A stretch of 64,000 nt of DNA from Peptostreptococcus sp. D1 (GCF_900112955.1 NZ_FONP01000011.1:1-64000); one strand, 5' to 3'; counted from the first letter of the stretch, positions 54,089 through 63,140 are shown. The notes: generated by a model from the letters alone, not told the origin. Translations and numbers: made by a program.

Positions 54089-56014
54089 ATGGCATATGTC
54101 GTAGCCATCTCTGTTGAAAAGGTCCAAAAATATATTTTTCATGCAATTGATCAAAATCAAGTAGATGAGAAAACACTTAAAAATATTATTTTATCATCTG
54201 AACATGTAGCAAAGAATTTTTTGGAAGAAGTTGAGAATAAGTTTAAGTTATGCGATGGAACAATGCAAGACAAGATTCTTTGGATATCGGGTAAAGTTAT
54301 TTTTTATAGTAAAATGACAGAAAATGAAATAAAAAACAACTTAAAAGAGCTATTTCAAAAAGTTTATATAGAATATTGTGGGAATATCTTTTTAAATTAT
54401 GTATTTTTTCCAGCGAGAAATATTAGAAATACGAGTAAAATGTATTTCTTGAAAGAGGCAGAGCGTCTACTTGCAAGTGATTATACGAAATCAAAGGTAA
54501 TAAGTGAGAATAGTGAAATATTATTTAGATTCGAAGAACTTGAAAGCAAAAAAATAAATCTTGAGTATGAGAGAAAAAAATCTAAGGAAAATGTATTCCC
54601 AGATAGCATGGATGAATTAGTTGTGTTAGATGAAAAACATGTTACAGATAGTAGTAACGGTAAAATTGCAGTTGTTAAGGCAGATTTTAATAATCTTGGA
54701 CAAATTATGAAGGAAATAAATGATTATGATGAATATATAAAATTAAGTAGTCTGCTGGAAAATAAAATTTCACTGAAAAAATTTGAGATAGAAGTTAGCA
54801 AAATTAAAAAATTAATTAATAAGATAGTTCCATTTTATGTAGCAGGAGACGATATTTTTTATGCTACGCGTATTGAGACTTTATTTGATTCTATTAAATT
54901 GCTGAAGAATATAATAAAAGAGATCAATCAAGATATTGAAAACATACTAGCTAGAGACAATAAAACGGAATTATCTGTTGCTGTGGGGGTGAGTTTTGTC
55001 AATAATCATCAGCCAGTTCGTTATTATAGACAAATAGTTGAAAAAGAACTACTCAAAATTAAGAAAAAGATGAAAACAGAAAAAGCCTTTAATTCAATAT
55101 TAGGAATATGTATGGAAAATAACTTTTTTTATATATATAAAGAAAAACTTGGCTTTTGGGAAAATGATGGATTTAATCGTTTTTGTGATGAGATTAGTGA
55201 GTTGCAGAAAATGATGGACGAAAAAGTATTTACTAGAACCTCATTACATAATTTCTTGATAAATTTGGAAATAGAAAAAGATAATGATAGGCGCATGCTT
55301 TATTGCCTTTATTTTTTGAAACCAAATATTCAAGACATAGATATATATAATACTGAACAATATAAAGAACTGCATTTTAAATATTACTGGCTGTCTCATT
55401 TGGTTGAAGGCAAAAGAGATACACCTGGCAAAGAAGAGAGAGAATTTGTACCTGAAAAAATTGAAGAAGTTTTGATTCCTAAATTGAAATTAGTATTACT
55501 TTTCTTAAAGGAGCGATATTGCGTTCCGTCGGAGTGTTCAAGCTATAAATACATCATTTCTTCAGCCAGAAGTTCATTGTTTGACCAAAAAAGGAGAATA
55601 CGTTCTGTTATGTTTCATAAACCGATTAATTATTTATTGAATAAATTAGAGCCTAATAGTATTGAATTGTTGTTTATAAAAAGAATATCAGTAAATAGGA
55701 AATATTTCTATGTTACGTCCAACTTTGAACCAGCAGTATTTTATAGAGCAAAGAAACTAATTGAATCTGGAAAATCGAAACAAGTGGAAACGATATTCGA
55801 AAATTATAATTGTTGTTTTAATGAAGTAGATTCTGCTAGATCAAAAAGCATTCATACTATGAGTCTGGATAAAGAAAAGATCAAGAAAAAATTGAATGAA
55901 GTATTAAATGGAAAAAGTGATACGAAGTGGCTAGATAGACTTATTCTTCTTCATGAGTACAATTATCAAAGAATAATATTAAAAACAATAGAGAAAAAAG
56001 GGGGAAAACTATGA
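54089..56014 (+). CDS. Cas10-like (Csm1/Cmr2-related) protein without HD domain
   Basis: The product has 641 residues. It begins directly with a Palm1-like strand (VVAISVEKVQKYIFHAI, like the GPVQxFI start of Cmr2), so no HD nuclease domain is present. The second palm domain has GKIAVVKADFNNLGQIM (D199) and VPFYVAGDDIFYA (D254-D255). The latter corresponds to the GGDD motif of cyclic-oligoadenylate-making Cas10, here AGDD. ELSVAVGVSFVNNHQPVRYY continues the palm. The C-terminal third (about 400-641) is helical, like Cas10 D4. The acidic residues needed for nucleotide cyclisation are kept. The next gene overlaps by 4 bases. Assignment rests on motif recognition, not a search. Confidence 0.72.
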   Translation: MAYVVAISVEKVQKYIFHAIDQNQVDEKTLKNIILSSEHVAKNFLEEVENKFKLCDGTMQDKILWISGKVIFYSKMTENEIKNNLKELFQKVYIEYCGNIFLNYVFFPARNIRNTSKMYFLKEAERLLASDYTKSKVISENSEILFRFEELESKKINLEYERKKSKENVFPDSMDELVVLDEKHVTDSSNGKIAVVKADFNNLGQIMKEINDYDEYIKLSSLLENKISLKKFEIEVSKIKKLINKIVPFYVAGDDIFYATRIETLFDSIKLLKNIIKEINQDIENILARDNKTELSVAVGVSFVNNHQPVRYYRQIVEKELLKIKKKMKTEKAFNSILGICMENNFFYIYKEKLGFWENDGFNRFCDEISELQKMMDEKVFTRTSLHNFLINLEIEKDNDRRMLYCLYFLKPNIQDIDIYNTEQYKELHFKYYWLSHLVEGKRDTPGKEEREFVPEKIEEVLIPKLKLVLLFLKERYCVPSECSSYKYIISSARSSLFDQKRRIRSVMFHKPINYLLNKLEPNSIELLFIKRISVNRKYFYVTSNFEPAVFYRAKKLIESGKSKQVETIFENYNCCFNEVDSARSKSIHTMSLDKEKIKKKLNEVLNGKSDTKWLDRLILLHEYNYQRIILKTIEKKGGKL

Positions 56015-56703
56015 TTGAAATAAATGTATATTTAACGACTGTATCTAGTTGCTTAATTGGTAATCAAACAGAAAGCTTTTCTATAGGGGGTGTAGATCAG
56101 TCTACAACAATTGATGAAAATAATAAACCAATAATACATGGATCTGCTTTTAAAGGTGCCTTAAGAAATATTATAAGAGAACAAGAGAAAGAAGGGAAGA
56201 TGAATGAAACAAAGATTTTTGTTAAGTTGCTTTTAGAAAAAACTTTAGAAAAATATAAAAATATAAGTAAAAATGAAAAAATTGAAAGAATAATTTCAAT
56301 TATTGAGGAAAAATATAATAATTGTAAAGCGGAATACATATTTGGTATTGAGGGAATTAATGGTTTTCCAAGGCTCTATTGTTCAGATTTTCTATTTTCA
56401 GAATGTAAAAACATGAACATGGATGATTATTTTTTTATAGAAACAAAAAACTGTTTGGTAGAAAATAATGGTGAGATATTAAGTAATCCTAGAACTTATC
56501 GCGTTGTAAGACCTAAAGTTGTGTTTAAAGGTATGATTTGGCTAAATGATATGTTCTTGGTAGGTATTGAAGAAAATAAAGCGAAATTGATGAAGGTTGA
56601 AAGTGAGATTAGAGAAGCATTGTTAAAGTTTAATGACGGATTACATAGAATAGGTAATTCGAAGTCTAGAGGATATGGGCAAATAGAAATAAATCTTGAT
56701 TAG
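56011..56703 (+). CDS. Csm3-like RAMP (Cas7-type) protein
   Basis: The product has 230 residues. The strand SFSIGGVDQSTTIDENNKPI followed by HGSAFKGALRNIIRE parallels Csm3 (IGGxD..., PGSSLKGxxR). Asp29 in GGVDQ sits where Csm3 keeps its target-RNA-cleaving aspartate. FGIEGINGFPRLYCSDFLF and the C-terminal glycine-rich RIGNSKSRGYGQIEI are further RAMP marks. It would form the backbone of a type III-like effector. The ATG overlaps the Cas10-like stop (ATGA). Only one such gene is present. Confidence 0.72.
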   Translation: MIEINVYLTTVSSCLIGNQTESFSIGGVDQSTTIDENNKPIIHGSAFKGALRNIIREQEKEGKMNETKIFVKLLLEKTLEKYKNISKNEKIERIISIIEEKYNNCKAEYIFGIEGINGFPRLYCSDFLFSECKNMNMDDYFFIETKNCLVENNGEILSNPRTYRVVRPKVVFKGMIWLNDMFLVGIEENKAKLMKVESEIREALLKFNDGLHRIGNSKSRGYGQIEINLD

Positions 56704-56723
56704 AAATAAGAATGGTGGTAGTA

Positions 56724-57890
56724 ATGATAACATATCAGGTTAAATTAAGAAAAATTGGCGATATGACTACTTTACCGGACTCTCAAAGACTGTTCGGTTT
56801 TTTAGTTAACAACTCTAAGAAGTATTGTTCTGAAGATGATATTAGTTCCTTCGTAAGAGATGTAAGGGTGCAAAATCAAAAATGTATGATTTCAAGTTTA
56901 ATGCCTTTAGGGTATTGTCCAACTCCAAAAAAATTCATAATGCAAAAGTTAGAAAAAGTATTAAGTGAAAATCAAAAATCCATAAAGTTATCTGAAAAAA
57001 AACAGAGGAAATTGATGAATCAAAGTAAACAAATTGTTAATAAAATAAAGAAAGATGATAATAATCACAAAAATAAGAAAAGAACAAAAGTGGAGTTGGA
57101 GAAAATAAAAAATGAATTTAATGAATTAGCTATTCAAATAAATAACTTGTCTGTAAAGAATATTTATGAAAGTATTAAATCTATGGACTTTGTAGAAATA
57201 GATGGACTTAAAGAAATCTTGAAATTGGCGGAAAGAGGAAAAGTTGTTAGGGTAGAGGATTTAAAAAAAATTAGGCATATAAAAAAAACAAAAAACTTCA
57301 TTCAAAAATTTCGTTTAGAAAGTCAAATTAAGGGGGTGCCCGGTATACCGAATATCGCTTATTCGCTACCAATTTTGTATTTTATTGACAATATGGGCAA
57401 TATCCAAAATGAGTTTAGTTTTTTTGTAAGAGTAGAAGAAGAAAGTTGCATTTCAAAGTGTTTAGAAGAAATTAAAAAGAATATTATTGTTCGTGAAATG
57501 CCATGTTTTTTGGGAAATAAGGGGAGTTCCGGATATAATGAATATAGAATTTATAATATAGAAAAACAAAATAATAAAAATTTTGAAAAGAGTTCAGATA
57601 ATGGAGAGGTATTAATTAATTTAGGCGTACTATTGCCAAATATTGATAATATTGATGTGGAAAATTCAATTTTGGACATACACACGTCTGATAGAAAACC
57701 TTTTGAGATAGAAAATGAAATACCCAAAGTAATTAGTTTCATATCTGAAGGAAGTATCATCAAAGCGAAGGAAGGAAATGAAAATTTATTTAAGATAGGA
57801 AAGAGCATTGATAATAGTAAATACAACCCACTATATAATAATGCAATTATTTTTGGGAATTCTTATCTTGTTGAGTTGGAGGTGAAATAA
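56724..57890 (+). CDS. Csm4/Cas5-like RAMP protein with lysine-rich insertion
   Basis: The product has 388 residues. The beginning has TLPDSQRLFGFLVN, which parallels the DxxFGxL opening of Csm4/Csx10-type RAMPs. FLGNKGSSGYNEYRIY near residue 270 resembles their G-rich loop. Residues about 75-150 are a lysine-rich, probably helical insertion (NKIKKDDNNHKNKKRTKVEL), not usual in Csm4 and possibly RNA-binding. ATG 56724 follows GGTGG; an in-frame ATG at 56712 is the alternative. Expected role: cap of the complex that holds the guide 5' end next to the Cas10-like protein. Confidence 0.62.
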   Translation: MITYQVKLRKIGDMTTLPDSQRLFGFLVNNSKKYCSEDDISSFVRDVRVQNQKCMISSLMPLGYCPTPKKFIMQKLEKVLSENQKSIKLSEKKQRKLMNQSKQIVNKIKKDDNNHKNKKRTKVELEKIKNEFNELAIQINNLSVKNIYESIKSMDFVEIDGLKEILKLAERGKVVRVEDLKKIRHIKKTKNFIQKFRLESQIKGVPGIPNIAYSLPILYFIDNMGNIQNEFSFFVRVEEESCISKCLEEIKKNIIVREMPCFLGNKGSSGYNEYRIYNIEKQNNKNFEKSSDNGEVLINLGVLLPNIDNIDVENSILDIHTSDRKPFEIENEIPKVISFISEGSIIKAKEGNENLFKIGKSIDNSKYNPLYNNAIIFGNSYLVELEVK

Positions 57891-58747
57891 TGAATCTTAA
57901 ACTTAAAACTATTTCTCCTGTGATTTTATCTCCAAGAATAGAGAACGCCTTGTATAAAGGTGTAGATTTTAAAGAAATTAATGGTGCTGCAGATGACTTA
58001 GGAATAAAAGATATAGCAAATGTTAAGGTTGTTTATCCTTTTTATAGTCACGAAAGTAGAGATTTATTATCCATATTTAATTTTTCATATGCAAAAGAAT
58101 ATTATATTCCAGCCTCTACATTAAAAGGGGCTTTGCTGGGCTATAAAAAAAATGGAAAACAAGACAGTATTAGAAGAAAAGTTTTCTTTCAAGATATTAA
58201 GATTAGTAATTCATATATAAAATTAAAAAATTTGTATAAGTTCCAGTATTTGTATCAAAAAACTGAAGAAATTAATGGCGGAAATATACATAGTGAATAT
58301 AAAATTCCAAAACTTGAACCATTCTTTCCTAGAGTAGTAATAGAAATGATGGAGAGTAATATAATTTTCGATTGTGAAGTACTACTAAGAAAATCAGAAG
58401 AAATGGAATTTAGTTCTAAAATAAAAGAAAATTTTTGTATAACAAAAAATAAACTTTACAATTATGTTAAAGAAACTGAAAATAGGATTAATGATATTAA
58501 ATCGTGGATAAAAGATGGAAAAATAAAAGAGCAAACAAATATAGAGTGTATAAATAAACTGGAAAAAATTAAATTTAATATTCAAGCTGAAATTGATAGT
58601 GACAAGAATATTATTTTTATGGGAGGATATAAGGGGCTCATTGCTAGTTTATCAAAATTTAATGAAACTCAAGAGATTAAAAATGGTTTCTATATTGATT
58701 ACAGTACATTGTTGCCATATGGCTTGGTAGAAGTAGTTGAAGTATAA
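57890..58747 (+). CDS. Csm5-like RAMP protein
   Basis: The product has 285 residues. The opening LKLKTISPVILSPRIENALY and the later EYYIPASTLKGALLGYKK match the TxxPVxI...PGSSLKGAxR layout of Csm5. The C-terminal GGYKGLIASLSKF is the glycine-rich RAMP segment. It would cap the far end of a type III-like backbone. Its ATG overlaps the preceding stop (TAATG), so all RAMP genes are translationally coupled. It ends the operon; IS256 debris begins about 65 bases downstream. Confidence 0.65.
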   Translation: MNLKLKTISPVILSPRIENALYKGVDFKEINGAADDLGIKDIANVKVVYPFYSHESRDLLSIFNFSYAKEYYIPASTLKGALLGYKKNGKQDSIRRKVFFQDIKISNSYIKLKNLYKFQYLYQKTEEINGGNIHSEYKIPKLEPFFPRVVIEMMESNIIFDCEVLLRKSEEMEFSSKIKENFCITKNKLYNYVKETENRINDIKSWIKDGKIKEQTNIECINKLEKIKFNIQAEIDSDKNIIFMGGYKGLIASLSKFNETQEIKNGFYIDYSTLLPYGLVEVVEV

Positions 58748-58811
58748 AAGGAAAGCATAATATTAAGTATATTTGTAAATGATGTGACGCCTTTTTTAGA
58801 GAGAAAATATC

Positions 58812-59024
58812 ATTGATTCTATAATTGAAGAATACGATATAGAGACTGCAGACGATATCCAAGAAGCCATTAAAGAACTTTTAGGAGAAATTAATACTAT
58901 GATGGAAGCAGAAATGGATAATCATCTTGGATACAAAAACTACGAATGTAGCTCAAATAGCAACTATCGTAATGATACTAAGAGTAAAAGAGTTCGTAGT
59001 AGTTATGGTGAATTTTTAGAATAA
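58812..59024 (+). mobile_element. IS256-family (Mutator-type) transposase fragment
   Basis: Seventy codons without a start read ETADDIQEAIKELLGEINTM, MEAEMDNHLGY and NYRNDTKSKRVRSSYGEF, the N-terminal signature of IS256/Mutator transposases, and then stop at 59022-59024. The catalytic part is missing. AT-rich sequence to about 59210, ending in a TTTACAGAAAAAAATTTCACACACT stretch, resembles an IS256-type element end. It lies immediately downstream of the Cas10-like operon. Confidence 0.75.
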
Positions 59025-59061
59025 TGTATGAAGGCAGAATGCCATTTTAAATACAATACAC

Positions 59062-59093
59062 AAAAAATTACCGCTCGAATAAGAACGGTAATT
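59062..59093 (-). terminator. Terminator for the minus-strand thi operon side
   Basis: AATTACCG (59066-59073) and CGGTAATT (59086-59093) form an 8-bp stem; on the minus strand a run of T (complement of 59062-59067) follows. Confidence 0.55.
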
Positions 59094-59216
59094 GACATGC
59101 ATTAATTTATGCGTTATATTTAAGTTAATAGTAGAATTTACTAATTTTGGCAAGATTTTTCTAAAAAATCTATAGAAGGTTAATTTACAGAAAAAAATTT
59201 CACACACTCAAATTTT

Positions 59217-59257
59217 ATGCTACAGCATCACCACAATATTGATATGAGCTGTAGCAT
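59217..59257. terminator. Hairpin downstream of thiE
   Basis: ATGCTACAGC (59217-59226) and GCTGTAGCAT (59248-59257) form a perfect 10-bp stem with a 21-base loop. T-rich sequence follows on the + strand. Confidence 0.6.
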
Positions 59258-59298
59258 ATTTTATTTATTATAAATTACGGCTGTATAATATTTTGTGT

Positions 59299-59922
59299 TT
59301 ATGGTAAAGTTTTCATAAACTCACTCATCATACAAACACCATTCGCTCCTGATTGAAGTATCTTGCTTGTATTTTCCTGAGTTATTCCACCTATTGCATA
59401 AACTGGTATGTATACTGTGTCGCAAATTTCACTCAAAAACTTCAAACCTTTTCCAGGCAGTCCTTTTTTGCAATCCGTCTCAAAAATATGACCAGCAATT
59501 ATATATGTGCATCCTAGCCTTTGAGCTTCTAGTGCTTCTTCAAGGCTATGACAAGAAGCTCCTATAATTGAAAATTTATTTTTCTCTTCATTTGATAGTT
59601 TTTTTAATATATGTAGTGGTAGGTGTATTGCATTGATATTTGATTCAATTGCAACATCTGCGAATGAATGAAGTATACATCTGACATCATTTTTTTCGCA
59701 TATTTTCATTACATCTATTGCAAGCCTTTTATATTCTTCTTTAGTGAGATCTTTTTCTCGAAGAATTATTGCGGATGGCTTTTTCAATACTATTTTTTCA
59801 ATTTGTGTCAAAAAATCGATACTACATAGTTTTCTGTTTGTCACACAAATTATTTCATAATTAACTTTTCGTATTTGGTCAGATGTATTATTGGTTGTAT
59901 TGTTGAAAATTTTTTTTCTCAT
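59299..59922 (-). CDS. thiE: Thiamine-phosphate synthase
   Basis: It joins the pyrimidine and thiazole halves of thiamine. The 207 residues show the TIM-barrel ThiE/TenI layout: IICVTNRKLC, SAIILREKDLTKEEY, NAIHLPLHIL, IIGASCHSLEEALEAQRLGCTYI and PVYAIGGITQENTSKILQSGANGVCMM. The protein is close to the short ThiE of clostridial thiSFGHE clusters; a TenI-like role is the alternative. It is the last gene of the operon. Confidence 0.82.
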   Translation of the reverse strand: MRKKIFNNTTNNTSDQIRKVNYEIICVTNRKLCSIDFLTQIEKIVLKKPSAIILREKDLTKEEYKRLAIDVMKICEKNDVRCILHSFADVAIESNINAIHLPLHILKKLSNEEKNKFSIIGASCHSLEEALEAQRLGCTYIIAGHIFETDCKKGLPGKGLKFLSEICDTVYIPVYAIGGITQENTSKILQSGANGVCMMSEFMKTLP

Positions 59923-59987
59923 TTAATGCCCCTCACGTCTACAGCTATTTAATCTTATGTTTATAATTTAATACATTTGCTCTTATA

Positions 59988-61256
59988 TTATACATAAACG
60001 TAGTCATTTAATACAGGCTGGAGACCTTTTTCTGACATATCCCTGTACATGGATTCAAGGCTTCTTGAATCGTTTATTTCAAACTGCTCGTCTCCACATT
60101 CTTGTTCGTTGCAATTATGTTCTTTATTGTTATCGCTATATTTAGTTTCATGATCACCTATTCCAGTTGAGACTCCGGCAGATACTTTTGTGGCGGCAAT
60201 CTTTACTATTCCGTTTCTAAATTCTGCACTTTCTCTTGAAGATACTGTTATTCCTACGAAAGGTAGAAAAATTCTATATGCACATATAATCTGGCATAAT
60301 TGCCTTTCTCCAACATCCAGCGGGTTTATTTTGTCATTGTTGATGATCGGTCTAAGCCTAGGACATGAAAGTGACATTTCGGCATGAGGATATTTCCTTT
60401 GGAGATAGTAAACGTGTAGGGCAGTTGCCAATGCATCCTTTCTAAAATCTGACAATCCAAGGAGAGCAGAAAAACCAACACCTCTCATACCACCCATAAG
60501 GGCTCGTTCCTGTGAATCGAACCTATAAGGCCAAACTCTTTTGTGACCGAAAAGGTGAAGTCTTTCATAGTTTTTATCATCATACGTTTCTTGAAATACC
60601 GTAACATAGTCAGCGCCACATTCATGCAGGTATTTATACTCGTCGGTGTTTACAGGGTATATTTCAAGTCCTACCATTTTAAAATATTTTCTGGCTAGCT
60701 TGCAGGCTTCTCCAATGTATCCTACATCGCTGTGTGAACGACTTTCTCCAGTTAGTATCAATATTTCTTCCATTCCAGATTGAGAAATGATTTGCATTTC
60801 GTGTTCAATTTGCTTTATATCAAGCTTCATTCTTTTTATCTGATTGTAGCAGTTAAATCCGCAGTATACACAGTAATTTTCACAATAATTAGCGATATAT
60901 AAAGGGGTAAATAAATAAACTGTGTTGCCGAAATGCTTGTTAGTTTCAAGCTTTGCTTTATGAGCCATTTCCTCGATAAATGGTTCGGCAGCCGGTGATA
61001 TTAGGGCTTTAAAATTTTCAATAGTACAGGTGCTGTTATCAAGTGCAATTTTCACATCTTTTTCAGTATATTTACTGTAATCATAGCTTTCCATGTGATT
61101 GATGACATTTTTGCAAATGTCCGACTCAATAATTTCCATATCATCTAGATATTCCATATGATTTGTTCTGCTAGAAGGATCAGCTTCCAGTCTATGTTTT
61201 TTTTCTAAAGCCGATTTTGAAAGCTTTTCTGAGTCGATAAAAAAATTATTTTCCAT
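59988..61256 (-). CDS. thiH: 2-iminoacetate synthase (radical SAM)
   Basis: It cleaves tyrosine to dehydroglycine for thiazole synthesis. The 422 residues include the radical SAM cysteines C125, C129 and C132 (YCENYCVYCGF), ILILTGESRSH, and DYVTVFQETYDDKNYERLHLFG typical of ThiH. ThiH is the oxygen-sensitive route used by anaerobes, in contrast to ThiO. It lies 12 bases after thiG. Confidence 0.93.
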   Translation of the reverse strand: MENNFFIDSEKLSKSALEKKHRLEADPSSRTNHMEYLDDMEIIESDICKNVINHMESYDYSKYTEKDVKIALDNSTCTIENFKALISPAAEPFIEEMAHKAKLETNKHFGNTVYLFTPLYIANYCENYCVYCGFNCYNQIKRMKLDIKQIEHEMQIISQSGMEEILILTGESRSHSDVGYIGEACKLARKYFKMVGLEIYPVNTDEYKYLHECGADYVTVFQETYDDKNYERLHLFGHKRVWPYRFDSQERALMGGMRGVGFSALLGLSDFRKDALATALHVYYLQRKYPHAEMSLSCPRLRPIINNDKINPLDVGERQLCQIICAYRIFLPFVGITVSSRESAEFRNGIVKIAATKVSAGVSTGIGDHETKYSDNNKEHNCNEQECGDEQFEINDSRSLESMYRDMSEKGLQPVLNDYVYV

Positions 61257-61268
61257 TCTTAAACCTCC

Positions 61269-62039
61269 CTAATCTCTAAGAAATCCTGTTAAAGGATCTG
61301 ATGAGGAGCCACCACGAGATAGCACTCTTCCCAAGCCTGATAGATATGCCATTCTTCCTGCTTTTATGGCTTGCTTAAATGCAGAAGCCATCAGTGGAAG
61401 GTTTCCGGCAGTAGCTAGCGCTGTGTTTGCCATGATTGCTGCAGCACCCATTTCCATTGCCTCACAGGCCTGTGATGGCTTTCCAATACCGGCGTCAACT
61501 ATTATTGGAAGGTCTATTTCATCAATTAGAATTTGAATGAATTCTTTTGTTGAGAGTCCTTTGTTTGAACCAATAGGGGATGCTAATGGCATTATTGAAG
61601 CTGCTCCGGCATTTAGCATATCTCTGGCAGAATTTAAATCAGGATACATATATGGCATTACCACAAAGCCTTCCTTTGCAAGTATCTCCGTTGCTTTTGT
61701 TGTTTCATAATTATCTGGAAGTAAATATTTTGTATCTCTCATTATTTCGACTTTTACGAAATCTCCACACCCGAGTTCTCTTGCTAATCTTGCTATCCTG
61801 ACAGCTTCATCTGCATTTCTAGCTCCAGAGGTGTTAGGAAGAAGTGTGATATTTTTTGGTATATAGTCAAGTATATTTTCTTGTTCTTTTGAATTTGCAC
61901 GTCTAACTGCTAATGTTATCATTTCAGCACCTGCATCTCTTATGGCTGATTCTATTAATTTCATAGAGTATTTTCCCGAGCCTAGAATGAATCTCGAGTT
62001 AAACTCGTGCCCACCTATTACTAGCTTGTCTTCGTTCAT
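61269..62039 (-). CDS. thiG: Thiazole synthase
   Basis: It builds the thiazole phosphate from deoxyxylulose phosphate, dehydroglycine and the ThiS thiocarboxylate. The 256 residues include [72 protein letters not shown] and [21 protein letters not shown], all ThiG hallmarks. Ribosome site AAAGAAGG precedes the ATG. Confidence 0.95.
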   Translation of the reverse strand: MNEDKLVIGGHEFNSRFILGSGKYSMKLIESAIRDAGAEMITLAVRRANSKEQENILDYIPKNITLLPNTSGARNADEAVRIARLARELGCGDFVKVEIMRDTKYLLPDNYETTKATEILAKEGFVVMPYMYPDLNSARDMLNAGAASIMPLASPIGSNKGLSTKEFIQILIDEIDLPIIVDAGIGKPSQACEAMEMGAAAIMANTALATAGNLPLMASAFKQAIKAGRMAYLSGLGRVLSRGGSSSDPLTGFLRD

Positions 62040-62113
62040 ATTAATTGATACCTTCTTTCATAAAAAAATAAATCGAGCATTTTCCTGTACTTTAGCTATA
62101 TTATGATTACAAA

Positions 62114-62743
62114 TCAAAATTCTTCAGCAATTATTCTTAACGCTGTGAGAGCTTGATGTGCGGCACATATCATAACTCTTGGTGATACAAGTCCGATGGA
62201 TTTTTTGACATCACTGACTCCATCACCAGAAATATATAATTTTTTTGTAATTTTTCTTGTGACGATTTCGTTTGGATTTCCAATACCTGCCATACCGGAA
62301 GCTGCAACTAAATATTTATCTGACATACGAGTGAGTACCTCATTTGTTATCATCGCCTTTGTTTCTGCATCATCAACAGCTTCACATACTATGTCGGCTC
62401 CAAGCAGGAGTTCCTTTAGATTTTCCTCATCAATTTTTGTATTTCTTATTTCTAATGATATATATGGAGCTATTTCGCGTAAATTATTATAAAGCGCAGT
62501 CGTTTTTGGTTCTCCAATCTGATTAGCTTTGTACTGTTGTCTGTGAAGATTTGTTATATCTACAACATCAAAATCTATTAGAATCAATTTTCCAATGCCA
62601 GCTCTTGCAAGTGAAATGGCGATATTGGAGCCTAGACCACCAAGTCCACATATTGCGACCGTCGATTTTGAAAATTTTTCATTTAATGATTTTCCATGCC
62701 TTATTTCAAGTGCTTTTGTCCAATCCGATTTAGATGGAATCAT
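62114..62743 (-). CDS. thiF: Sulfur carrier adenylyltransferase ThiF
   Basis: It adenylates the ThiS C-terminus. The 209-residue product is the short form: ATP site VAICGLGGLGSNIAISLARAGIGKL, DFDVVDITNLHRQQ and VCEAVDDAETK. The zinc-binding CxxC pairs of E. coli ThiF/MoeB are missing, as expected for the short clostridial form. It starts directly at the thiS stop, so the two are coupled. Confidence 0.9.
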   Translation of the reverse strand: MIPSKSDWTKALEIRHGKSLNEKFSKSTVAICGLGGLGSNIAISLARAGIGKLILIDFDVVDITNLHRQQYKANQIGEPKTTALYNNLREIAPYISLEIRNTKIDEENLKELLLGADIVCEAVDDAETKAMITNEVLTRMSDKYLVAASGMAGIGNPNEIVTRKITKKLYISGDGVSDVKKSIGLVSPRVMICAAHQALTALRIIAEEF

Positions 62744-62938
62744 TTAACCACCTCCAACAAAATTTACGATTTCCAAGCTATCACCATCCTGTAAAACTAT
62801 TTCTTCGTACATAGCTTTAATTACGATTTCTCCGTTTCTTTCGATGGCTATTTGCTTTGGATTGTATTCAGCTGAAGAAAGGTATTCAGAAATAGTTTGA
62901 CCGGAAGCTTCCACTTCGATTCCGTTGATTTTTACCAT
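62744..62938 (-). CDS. thiS: Sulfur carrier protein ThiS
   Basis: It carries the sulfur for thiazole as a C-terminal thiocarboxylate. The 64 residues form a ubiquitin-like fold with the required C-terminal glycines (NFVGGG). ATG 62938 follows GGGAGGT; an in-frame ATG at 62956 is too close to the terminator stem. It is the first gene after the TPP riboswitch. Confidence 0.93.
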   Translation of the reverse strand: MVKINGIEVEASGQTISEYLSSAEYNPKQIAIERNGEIVIKAMYEEIVLQDGDSLEIVNFVGGG

Positions 62939-62954
62939 TATTTTACCTCCCAAC

Positions 62955-62985
62955 AAAAAAGGGAATCTCCAATTTGGAAATTCCC
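62955..62985 (-). terminator. Expression-platform terminator of the TPP riboswitch
   Basis: GGGAATCTCCAA and TTGGAAATTCCC pair at 62961-62985, and six T follow on the minus strand (complement of 62955-62960). It lies between the aptamer and thiS, so it is the likely off-switch when TPP is bound. Confidence 0.85.
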
Positions 62986-63007
62986 CGTATATTAAATCTC
63001 AGCATTA

Positions 63008-63096
63008 TGACTTCCTACGGCGGCATTATCCGCATCAGGTAAAGGGTCGAAGTTGGATTACTTCCTCTCAGCCTGCAAGCACAAGCTCCCCTGTAT
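63008..63096 (-). ncRNA. TPP riboswitch (THI element)
   Basis: On the minus strand the sequence contains the conserved blocks GGGGAGC, CTGAGAGG, ACCCTTTACCTGATGCGGAT, AATGCCGCCGTAGGAAG. These are the hallmark J/P elements of the thiamine pyrophosphate aptamer. It lies upstream of thiS and a terminator hairpin, giving transcription termination control by TPP. Confidence 0.95.
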
Positions 63097-63111
63097 TTAT
63101 TTGTCATGTAC

Positions 63112-63140
63112 ATTATACATTAATTATAGACACAATTCAA
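63112..63140 (-). promoter_or_regulatory. Promoter of the thi operon
   Basis: On the minus strand: TTGAAT (complement of 63135-63140), 17 bases, TATAAT (complement of 63112-63117), just upstream of the aptamer. Confidence 0.75.

Noticed and set aside
52752-54112. Shared 13-mer GTAGCCATCTCTG near 52752 and 54100
   Set aside because: A match of this length is expected by chance in 64 kb, and its two contexts (after a stop; inside the Cas10-like gene) have nothing else in common.
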